A stretch of 39,063 nt of DNA, from assembly GCA_022844015.1 (NCBI GenBank), contig JALHMO010000060.1:1-39063 (forward strand). Reading direction: 5' to 3'. A program made the position numbers and the translations under genes. The notes under the pieces are model-generated. The model saw nothing but the letters and a program-made list of their open reading frames with translations, did no database searches and was not told where the DNA came from. Each line of letters starts with the position of its first letter. The first letter of the stretch is position 1. Shown here piece after piece: positions 32,841-39,063 of the stretch. This stretch comes from Reyranella sp. GTDB lineage: Bacteria > Pseudomonadota > Alphaproteobacteria > Reyranellales > Reyranellaceae.

Positions 32841-34034
32841 ATGACTTCCAAGAAGACCTACACCCGCGCGGACACCGTTCTTGCCGTCGCGGGCCGCGAT
32901 CCGGCCAACAATTTCGGCATCGTCAACCCGCCCGTCTATCACGCCTCGACGATCCTCTCCCCGACCATGGAGAAGTTCGAGAACCGCGTGCCCTTCGAAG
33001 GCTTCGGATACGGCCGCAACGGCACGCCGACCCAGATGGCGCTGGAGGATGCGGTCGCCGCCATCGAGGGCGCCCATCGCTCGATCGCCGTGCAGTCGGG
33101 GCTGGGCGCCGTGACCGGCGCCATCGTCGGTTTCCTGAAGGCCGGCGACCACATGCTGCTTACCGACAACGCCTACGGGCCGGCGCGCCGCTTCTCCAAC
33201 ACGACGCTCAAGAACTTCGGCGTCGAGACGACCTTCTTCGATCCGATGATCGGCGCCGGGATCGAGCGCCTGATGCGGCCCAACACCAAGGTGGTCTATC
33301 TCGAGGCGCCGGGCTCGCAGACCTTCGAGGTGCAGGATGTCGACGCCATCGCCGGCGTTGCCCGGAAGCACGGCGCGACGGTGATGATCGACAACACCTG
33401 GGCGACCCCGCTCTACTTCAAGCCGTTCGACCACGGCTGCGACCTGTCGATCCATGCCGGCACCAAGTACATCGTCGGCCACTCCGACGCGATGATGGGC
33501 ATCATCTCCTGTGCCACGCGCCAGATGTTCGAGATCGCCAAGACGGCGTGCCAGAATTTCGGCTTCCATGCCGCGCCCGACGATTGCTACCTGGCGCTGC
33601 GCGGCTTGCGCACCATGGGCGTGCGCCTGCGTCATCACGAGAAGAGCGGCATCGAGATCGCCCATTGGCTGAAGGCGCGGCCCGAGGTCGACAAGGTCCT
33701 GCATCCCGCCCTGCCCGACTGCCCGGGCCACGACAACTGGAAGCGCATGTTCAAGGGTTCTTCGGGCCTGTTCTCCTTCACCCTGCGCGACGGCTACAGC
33801 CGCAACGCGCTGGCGGCGATGCTCGACGGCATGGACATCTTCGGCATGGGCGCGAGCTGGGGCGGCTACGAGAGCCTGATGATCCCCGCCCATCCCGACA
33901 ACTACCGCACCGCCGTGCCGTGGCCAAAGGACAAGCACCTGCTGCGCGTCCATATCGGGCTCGAGGACGTCGAGGACCTCAAGACCGACCTGGCCGAGGG
34001 CTTCGAGCGACTCAACCGGGCGCACAACGCCTGA
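32841..34034 (+). CDS. metC: Cystathionine beta-lyase
   Basis: A 397-residue Cys/Met-metabolism PLP enzyme that splits cystathionine to homocysteine, pyruvate and ammonia in methionine synthesis. The PLP lysine is Lys209 in SIHAGTKYIVGHSD, the typical beta-lyase context; the Asp of the pyridine nitrogen is in MIDNTWATPLYF (182-193). YGRNGTPTQ (57-65) is the substrate-binding loop. Features such as GASWGGYESL near 337 favour MetC over cystathionine gamma-synthase or gamma-lyase. Together with cysK and sseA it makes a local group for sulfur amino-acid metabolism. Confidence 0.92.
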   Translation: MTSKKTYTRADTVLAVAGRDPANNFGIVNPPVYHASTILSPTMEKFENRVPFEGFGYGRNGTPTQMALEDAVAAIEGAHRSIAVQSGLGAVTGAIVGFLKAGDHMLLTDNAYGPARRFSNTTLKNFGVETTFFDPMIGAGIERLMRPNTKVVYLEAPGSQTFEVQDVDAIAGVARKHGATVMIDNTWATPLYFKPFDHGCDLSIHAGTKYIVGHSDAMMGIISCATRQMFEIAKTACQNFGFHAAPDDCYLALRGLRTMGVRLRHHEKSGIEIAHWLKARPEVDKVLHPALPDCPGHDNWKRMFKGSSGLFSFTLRDGYSRNALAAMLDGMDIFGMGASWGGYESLMIPAHPDNYRTAVPWPKDKHLLRVHIGLEDVEDLKTDLAEGFERLNRAHNA

Positions 34035-34098
34035 GAGCAGTCGGCCGGACAGCCCGGCCTGGACGAGCTATCGTGCCTCGGGAATCGGGGCATCGATC

Positions 34099-35402
34099 AT
34101 GGACAATCCGGCAAGCGCCACTCCCGCCGCTCTGCTGCGCGAGCGCGAAGCGCGCAGCCTGACACTGATGACCGCCATTTCGCTCGCCGGCTTCCTGGCG
34201 GTGGGCACGCACGTCGCGACGGAAACCCTGGGCACCGGCCGCGAGGACGTACGCAAGCTCGGCATCACCATCTATTTCGGTTCGAGCATCGCCCTTTGCG
34301 TGGCCGTGCTTTTTTTCTTGCGCCGGCGAAAGTGGGTAGCAGGCGTGGGTACTGCGGTTGCGCTCCTGTCCGCCACCTTCCCCGCCATGGCCAGTTTCAT
34401 GATCTGGCAGAGCTTCTACCCACCCGCCCCAGTCGCGCTGCTGACCAAGCTGCCAGTGGCTGCCGTCGGCATCGCGACGATTGCGATGATGACGCTCACC
34501 TTGCGTCCGCTGTACGTGACGATCGTCGGCATCGGCGTCGCCCTGACCCTGGTGGCGTTCTTCCTGCTGGCGCTCCTGGATTCCGCGACGGCGCTCGCCA
34601 TGCACAGCATCGACCCCTACGTCGGTCCTGCCGTCAGCCAGAGCCGAGTCGTTTTCGAGCTGGTGTTCGTGGTCTGCGCTACCGCCGGCTGCGCCTTCGC
34701 CACCCAGATCGCACGGCAGACCGTACGCGAAGCCGCCGCGCTGCAACGCTCGACCGACCAGCTCAGCCGCTATTTCTCGCCGGACATCGCCGCCGGGATA
34801 CGCGACGGCGGCGACGCCTTTCTGCGTCCGGGTGGCCGCGAGCAGGACGTGGCCGTGCTGTTCAGCGACCTCGTCGGTTACACCAGCCTGTGTGCCGGCC
34901 TCACGCCGTCCCAAGCTCTTGGACTCCTGTCGGAATACCAAGAGTACATGGTGGCGGAGATCTTCAAGGCCGGCGGCACGCTCGACAAGTTCATCGGCGA
35001 CGGAATCATGGCGACGTTCGGTACACCCGCCCCGACCGCCGATTCCGCCGATCGGGCCGTGCAGGCCGCACGCGGCATGACGGAGGCCCTGAAACGATTG
35101 AATGCGGCGCGCGCGGCGCGCCAGGAACCACCGCTTGCGCAGCGTATCGGCATTCACGTCGGGGCTGCCGTCGTCGGCAATGTGTCGGCACGAGCCAACG
35201 CCTCGAATTTTCGGTGATCGGTGATGCTGTGAACGTGGCGAACCGTATCGAAGCCGCCTGCAAGAAGACCGGCAAGCTGGTCATGATGTCGGCTGCCGTG
35301 GTATCGCGACTGAGCTCGACGACTGATATCGAGCGCGTCGGCGAGATCGCCCTCGCCGGGCAGCCCAGGCCGGTCGAGTTGTACGCCCTGCGGCTGGCCT
35401 GA
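34099..35402 (+). pseudogene. Adenylate/guanylate cyclase with N-terminal membrane domain, frameshifted
   Basis: A class III cyclase. Six hydrophobic segments (about residues 25-205) precede a short linker and the catalytic domain, with Asp257 (FSDLVGYTSL), Lys297 and Asp301 (LDKFIGDGIMATFG). The frame shifts near 35181-35186 in AATGTGTCGGC and stops at TGA 35217; two bases fewer (a GT repeat) would restore GNV-GTSQRLEFSVIGDAVN, and the domain continues in the other frame to 35402 with NVANRIEAA, supplying the missing transition-state Asn and Arg. The first fragment alone would therefore be inactive. A true pseudogene, strain polymorphism or sequencing error are all possible. Confidence 0.85.
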
Positions 35403-35418
35403 TCGGGCAGACGACGTT

Positions 35419-35760
35419 TCAGGTCACGTCCTCGGGAAAGACGTGCCTGCCGTCTGCGTCGAGAGGCAGCGGCCGCACCGACAGCACCGCTGCCATCGGC
35501 AGAGGTCCGTAGAGATGCGGAAACAGATCGCCGTCCCGCGACGGTTCGTACTTCAGCGCGTCGCCAAGGCTTGCCGCGTCGACCGCCACAAGAAGGAGAT
35601 CGCCCTGCCCCTTGAAATACAGTTGAGCCGTTCGTCTGGCCTGCCGCCCCGTGGAGAGGTGGATGAAGCCGTCCTCCAAGTCTATTCCTGCGCCGGCATA
35701 AAAGCCGTCGTCTTCAGCTGCCTTCCACAGATCGACGGCAATGACCTTGTAGACTGTCAT
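35419..35760 (-). CDS. DUF952 domain-containing protein
   Basis: A 113-residue protein starting at ATG 35760. It matches the DUF952 family by the segments IDLEDGFIHLSTGRQA (25-40), YFKGQGDLLLVAVDAASLG and GDLFPHLYGPLP (77-88), and is of normal length. The function is not established; some relatives are fused to glutathione-S-transferase-like or acetyltransferase domains. It follows zur on the same strand, 28 bp downstream, and may share its transcript. Confidence 0.88.
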   Translation of the reverse strand: MTVYKVIAVDLWKAAEDDGFYAGAGIDLEDGFIHLSTGRQARRTAQLYFKGQGDLLLVAVDAASLGDALKYEPSRDGDLFPHLYGPLPMAAVLSVRPLPLDADGRHVFPEDVT

Positions 35761-35788
35761 CCTGGGAGTCCGCCCTGAATGACACCGG

Positions 35789-36277
35789 CTATGACTTGCG
35801 GCAGCCGGCGCACGTGCCGGTAACCTCCAGGGTCATGTCGCGGGCGGCGAAGCCGCGGCCGCTGGCGCTCGCGACGATCGTGTCGGCGAGGCCGCTGCCG
35901 TGCAGCTCCTCGGCGTTGCCGCATTCGCCGCAGATCAGGAAGAAGCCGCGATGGGTCTCGCCGGGATGGCTGCAGCCGATGAAGGCGTTCATGCGCTCGA
36001 TGCGGTGAATCAGCCCGTGCTCGATCAGGAAATCGAGCGCCCGGTACACGGTCGGCGGCGCCGAGCCGAGATCCTCGTCGTGCAGCTGGTTGAGGAGCGC
36101 ATACGCGCCGACCGGCTTGTGGCCCGACCACACGAGCTCGAGCACCCGCCGGCGCAGCGGCGTGAAACGCAAGTTCCGGTCGGCGCAAAGCTTCTCGGCC
36201 GCCGCCACTGCATCCTCGATGCAGTGCTCGTGATCGTGAGCGCGATCGGCGCCTTTGGCGGGCTTCTTCACAGGCAT
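35789..36277 (-). CDS. zur: Fur-family transcriptional regulator, Zur-like
   Basis: A 162-residue Fur-type repressor. The winged-helix region covers about 20-95 with the recognition helix at SAPPTVYRALDFLIEHGL (72-89). Structural zinc cysteines CGEC (116-119) and CAGC (156-159) and a sensing segment GCSHPGETHRGFFLI (101-115) are present. The N-terminal HDHEHC adds metal ligands. Length, the NAFIGCSHPGETH pattern and the very short C-terminus favour Zur (zinc) over Fur or PerR. It would repress zinc uptake genes when zinc is sufficient. The gene is divergent from hisI with 60 bp between the starts. Confidence 0.85.
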   Translation of the reverse strand: MPVKKPAKGADRAHDHEHCIEDAVAAAEKLCADRNLRFTPLRRRVLELVWSGHKPVGAYALLNQLHDEDLGSAPPTVYRALDFLIEHGLIHRIERMNAFIGCSHPGETHRGFFLICGECGNAEELHGSGLADTIVASASGRGFAARDMTLEVTGTCAGCRKS

Positions 36278-36295
36278 TCCGATTTGCCAAGCAAT

Positions 36296-36306
36296 GTTGC
36301 GGCAAC
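36296..36306. promoter_or_regulatory. Candidate operator between zur and hisI
   Basis: GTTGC-G-GCAAC is a perfect 5-1-5 inverted repeat centred on 36301, within the 60-bp divergent zur/hisI gap. An autoregulatory Zur site would be expected here, but the sequence matches the known A/T-rich Zur boxes only partially (AATGTTGC). Confidence 0.3.
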
Positions 36307-36337
36307 TATACGCCCCGTTCCCCAGTCAGGCCAAGCC

Positions 36338-36751
36338 ATGCCCATTGCCGCCGCCCCGTCGTCCACAGCGATCGACGCCTTCCTCGAGGCCGTCAGGTTT
36401 GATGCCCAGGGTCTCGTGCCGGCGATCGCCCAGCAGCACGATACCGGCGAGGTGCTGATGATGGCGTGGATGGATCGCGCCGCCGTCGTCGAGACGCTCA
36501 GCACCGGACGGGTCTGCTACTGGTCGCGCTCGCGCCGGGCGCCGTGGCGCAAGGGCGACACCTCCGGCCACATCCAGACGCTGGTCGACCTGCGCGTCGA
36601 CTGCGATGGCGACACGTTGCTGGCGCTGGTCGAGCAGAAGGGCGTCGCCTGCCACACCGGCCGTCACAACTGCTTCTTCCGGGGCCTGCGCGGCGAGGTG
36701 CTCGAAGAGATTGCGCCCATCGTGATCGACATGGCGGAGGCCAAGGCTTGA
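36338..36751 (+). CDS. hisI: Phosphoribosyl-AMP cyclohydrolase
   Basis: A 137-residue single-domain HisI, the third step of histidine synthesis, opening the purine ring of PR-AMP. The typical signatures are AWMDRAAVVETLSTGRVCYW (43-62), DLRVDCDGDTLLALVEQ with the metal-binding Asp residues, and VACHTGRHNCFFR with the zinc Cys/His residues. There is no HisE fusion. Start ATG 36338. The following lipoprotein-like gene overlaps the stop codon by 4 nt (TTGA). Confidence 0.95.
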   Translation: MPIAAAPSSTAIDAFLEAVRFDAQGLVPAIAQQHDTGEVLMMAWMDRAAVVETLSTGRVCYWSRSRRAPWRKGDTSGHIQTLVDLRVDCDGDTLLALVEQKGVACHTGRHNCFFRGLRGEVLEEIAPIVIDMAEAKA

Positions 36752-37242
36752 GCGTATTCGAGACGTCGCGGCGCAGCCTGCTCTCCGCCGCCGTGATCCT
36801 GGTCGCTCCCCTCGCCGCCGGCGCCTGCTCGGGCAGCCCCTTCGCAAGGCAGCCGCGTCACACCCTGTCACCGCGCGGCGACCGGCTGGTACGGTGGATC
36901 CAGGTCGACGGCAAGGACAACATGATGGCGCCCGAGGCACTCGCCCTCATGGGCATCACCAACGAGGGCCGTGATATCCCGGTGCGCCAGGTTGGCGAGG
37001 ACGGCGCCGACGGCCGCTACGTCGTGAGTCTGGTCAACATCCGCAAGATCCACGAGTTCGTCTTCCATCGCCGGCAAGGCGACGTGCTGATCCTGCATCT
37101 CGGCGATACGAAGTTCGCGAGGTTGGCCAGCGTTCGCTATCCGCGCAACGGCAAGCCCTCGCAGGTCTCCGACTCCGCCTTTGCCGAGCGAGACTTCCAG
37201 CAGCAGATCGGATTCTGGTTCAGCCGCATGCCGGGGCGGTAG
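36748..37242 (+). CDS. Probable Tat-exported or lipoprotein of unknown function
   Basis: A 164-residue protein I do not recognise. It starts at TTG 36748, overlapping the hisI stop, with GGAGG at 36736-36740. The first 30 residues look like an export signal with a twin arginine (TSRRSLLSAAVILVAPLAAG) and a cysteine in AAGAC that could be a lipobox, though the -3 residue is Ala. The mature part (VRWIQVDGKDNMMAPEALAL, VVSLVNIRKIHEFVFHRRQG) has no membrane segment. It is translationally coupled to hisI and followed 15 bp later by the MFS gene. Confidence 0.7.
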   Translation: MSVFETSRRSLLSAAVILVAPLAAGACSGSPFARQPRHTLSPRGDRLVRWIQVDGKDNMMAPEALALMGITNEGRDIPVRQVGEDGADGRYVVSLVNIRKIHEFVFHRRQGDVLILHLGDTKFARLASVRYPRNGKPSQVSDSAFAERDFQQQIGFWFSRMPGR

Positions 37243-37257
37243 TAGTGTGACAGGGAG

Positions 37258-38436
37258 ATGACAATCGGCATCTCCCACTCCCGCTCACCGCGGCGAACGC
37301 TCGCCGTATGCGGCGGCGCACACGCCCTGCACGACGGTTTCACCGATCTTCTGAACGTCCTGTATCCCCTCCTGCAGGCGCAATTCGGCCTGAGCTACGC
37401 CGCCGTCGGTGCGCTGAAGACGGTCTACTCCGGCGCCATGGCGAGCGGGCAAATCCCGTCCGGCATGATGGCGGTGCGGCTGGGTCCGGTGCGCGTGCTC
37501 GCCGCCGGCACGGTGCTCGTCGCCGTCGGCTATGGCCTGGCCGGGCTCAACGGATCGCTCTATGGCGTGATTGCGGGCCTCCTGCTGGCGGGGTTGGGCG
37601 GCAGCACGCAGCACCCGATCGGCTCCAGCCTCGTCTCGGCGGCGTATCCCGGCCTGCGCTCGCGCACCGCGCTCGGCACCTACAATTTCACCGGCGATGT
37701 CGGCAAGGTGCTGCTGCCGGCGCTGTTCGCGGTCGTCGCGGCGGCGTTGGGCTGGCAGCAGGCCCTGATCATCGTCGGCGCGCTCGCCGTGCTCGGCGCC
37801 GGCATCATCATGGGCTCGCTTCGACCCGTCCCGCTGCACGACAAGCCAACCGGGACGACGACGAGGACGATGGCGGGCCAGGATCGGCCCTGGGCCTACT
37901 GGCTGCTGTTCAGCATTCACATTGCCGACGATCTGGTGCGCACCGGCTTCATGATCTTCCTGCCCTTCCTGTTGCGCGACAAGGGCGCCGATCTGCCGAC
38001 GATCGGCCTCGGCCTGTCCCTGCTGTTCGCCGGCGGCGCGGCCGGCAAGCTGGTGATGGGCTGGGTCGGTGACCGACTGGGCGTCGTGATTTCGGTCGTC
38101 CTCACCGAGGTCGCGACGACGATCCTCATCCTGGCGCTGCTGCCGATGTCGCTGTCGATGGCGCTGATCCTGCTGCCGGCCGTCGGGCTCGTGCTGAACG
38201 GCACGTCTTCCGTGCTCTACGGCACCGTTCCGGAGTTCGTCAGCCCCGAACGGCGTACCCAGGCCTTCGCGATCTTCTACACCGGCGGCTCGGTCGCCGG
38301 CGCCACCGGCCCGCTGCTCTCCGGCCTGCTGGGCGACGCCGTCGGCCTGCCGATCGCGCTCGCCGCCGTAGCCTGCATCGCGCTCACCACCGTGCCGATG
38401 GTGTGGGCCTTGAGGCCGGCGTTCCGCGACGGGTGA
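37258..38436 (+). CDS. MFS transporter, fosmidomycin-resistance (Fsr)-like
   Basis: A 392-residue major-facilitator protein with 12 predicted membrane helices in two groups of six, joined by a polar loop near residues 185-215. The N-terminus GGAHALHDGFTDLLNVLYPL and LGGSTQHPIGSSLVSAAYPG (about 117-136) are typical of Fsr-type permeases; the usual MFS motif between helices 2 and 3 is reduced to MMAVRLGPVR. GDRLGVVISVVLTEV marks the second-half equivalent. Substrate unknown; drug or metabolite export is the family expectation. Start ATG 37258 follows CAGGGAG. Confidence 0.9.
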   Translation: MTIGISHSRSPRRTLAVCGGAHALHDGFTDLLNVLYPLLQAQFGLSYAAVGALKTVYSGAMASGQIPSGMMAVRLGPVRVLAAGTVLVAVGYGLAGLNGSLYGVIAGLLLAGLGGSTQHPIGSSLVSAAYPGLRSRTALGTYNFTGDVGKVLLPALFAVVAAALGWQQALIIVGALAVLGAGIIMGSLRPVPLHDKPTGTTTRTMAGQDRPWAYWLLFSIHIADDLVRTGFMIFLPFLLRDKGADLPTIGLGLSLLFAGGAAGKLVMGWVGDRLGVVISVVLTEVATTILILALLPMSLSMALILLPAVGLVLNGTSSVLYGTVPEFVSPERRTQAFAIFYTGGSVAGATGPLLSGLLGDAVGLPIALAAVACIALTTVPMVWALRPAFRDG

Positions 38437-38463
38437 GCGCCCACGTCCGACTAAAGCGATCAT

Positions 38464-38535
38464 GCTCTTCCGGACCGCGAGCGTCCCGCTCGCTCATGCT
38501 CATCGGCGAGCGGGACGCTCGCGGTCCGGAAGAGC
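38464..38535. repeat. Perfect 30-bp inverted repeat with 12-nt loop
   Basis: GCTCTTCCGGACCGCGAGCG and the next ten bases (38464-38493) are the exact complement of 38506-38535, around TCATGCTCATCG. It lies between the convergent MFS and M81 genes. There is no T-run after either arm, so it is not a standard terminator, though such a hairpin would stop RNA degradation or opposing polymerases. Confidence 0.9.
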
Positions 38536-38553
38536 TTGAAAGTGACGCTCCGC

Positions 38554-39063
38554 CTACTTGCCCGCCTCCCCGTTCCACACCGGGCCCATCGGGCGCAGCC
38601 TGACGCCCTTGCGCAGATGCTTGTAGGGCATGTCGACCGGGTCGGTGATGTGAGCGCCGGGTGATTGCACCACGAGAATCGTCTCGGCGATCGGCTGGAA
38701 GTCGGCGCGAAAGTGCACGGTCGATTTCAGGCCGAGGATCGGCACGGTCGACGGCTCGACGCCGACATGGCGGAACATCTCCTGGTCGGCGGCCTGGATC
38801 CTCTTGCTGGCGAGCACGGCCGAGACGCCGCTCGCCTCGTCGGTGACCAGGGCCATCGGGCCGATCTGGAACCGGGCGCCGCCGTAGAAGGGGCCGGTAC
38901 CCGTGAACTTGCCGTCGCCGATCCTGACCACGCGCCAGTCGGCCTCGACCGGCTTCTCGCCGGCATAGCCCACCACGGCGCCGATGCCGCGGCGCATGAC
39001 GTTGCCCTCGCCGGTCGCCACGGCCTCGTGCGCCGCGCCCTCGTCGACGATCATGCCGATGAC
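38554..39063 (-). CDS. M81-family metallopeptidase (MlrC-like), C-terminal part
   Basis: An open minus-strand frame from the right edge to TAG 38554, about 169 residues, without a start in view (an in-frame ATG at 39054 is not the true start). RIGDGKFTGTGPFYGGARFQ, ALVTDEASGVSAVLASKRIQ, MFRHVGVEPS and LKSTVHFRADFQPIA match the C-terminal domain of the M81 family, whose founder linearises microcystin. The zinc site would be in the missing N-terminal part. The true substrate is unknown. Confidence 0.85.
   Translation of the reverse strand, partial: VIGMIVDEGAAHEAVATGEGNVMRRGIGAVVGYAGEKPVEADWRVVRIGDGKFTGTGPFYGGARFQIGPMALVTDEASGVSAVLASKRIQAADQEMFRHVGVEPSTVPILGLKSTVHFRADFQPIAETILVVQSPGAHITDPVDMPYKHLRKGVRLRPMGPVWNGEAGK

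Noticed and set aside
35179..35217. The TGA at 35215-35217 in the cyclase as another Sec codon, or programmed frameshifting
   Set aside because: The continuation of the domain is in a different frame from the TGA, and no slippery heptamer is present at the junction.

Overview
The window is G+C-rich, densely coded, with most intergenic gaps short or filled by palindromic repeats. The gene content points to an alphaproteobacterium: a PopZ homologue (polar organising protein, restricted to that class) lies in a pcm-tolC-popZ-valS block, together with a Zur-type Fur protein, a MoxR/VWA-CoxE pair, CaiB/BaiF and PhyH enzymes. A Rhodospirillales or Hyphomicrobiales soil or water bacterium is my inference; the genus cannot be fixed from sequence reading alone. 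The layout resembles a chromosome (parE, valS, pyrD, hisC, hisI, tRNAs) rather than a plasmid or phage.

Layout. 1-1675 (minus): the start of a VWA/CoxE protein and its MoxR ATPase, separated by a palindrome-packed gap. 1791-5052 (plus): SDR dehydrogenase, amidase and DsbA/HCCA-isomerase-like protein. 5101-8524 (minus): a DUF1007 periplasmic protein, a His-rich NicO metal permease, an EamA permease and a methylisocitrate lyase, then separately a thioesterase (8755-9132). 9242-13010 (plus): parE, an exported hypothetical, pyrD. 13013-14092 (minus): an AhpD/carboxymuconolactone-decarboxylase-like protein with an in-frame UGA exactly where the second redox cysteine should be, the strongest novelty here (candidate selenoprotein with a SECIS-like hairpin). 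14154-17772 (plus): EamA permease, CaiB CoA-transferase and thiolase-like protein in a tight operon. 17773-18280: repeats and a vapC toxin remnant. 18281-19604 (plus): PhyH dioxygenase and GNAT. 19665-27170 (minus): hisC, GNAT, and the pcm-tolC-popZ-valS unit with a good sigma70 promoter and a terminator-like hairpin just before valS. 27483-34034 (plus): tRNA-Cys, tRNA-Asn, Nudix hydrolase, then a sulfur amino-acid group (cysK, PfkB kinase, alaX, sseA, GNAT, metC). 34099-35402: an adenylate cyclase broken by a frameshift. 35419-36277 (minus): DUF952 and zur. 36338-38436 (plus): hisI, a Tat/lipoprotein-like hypothetical, an Fsr-like MFS permease. 38554-end (minus): the C-terminus of an M81 metallopeptidase.

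Repeats are a second theme. At least four palindromic intergenic families occur, including a 205-233 bp MITE-like element with terminal inverted repeats (two full copies, one core copy, one half copy), one copy of which appears nested inside a different palindromic element and another of which abuts, and probably supplies, the start codon of a gene.
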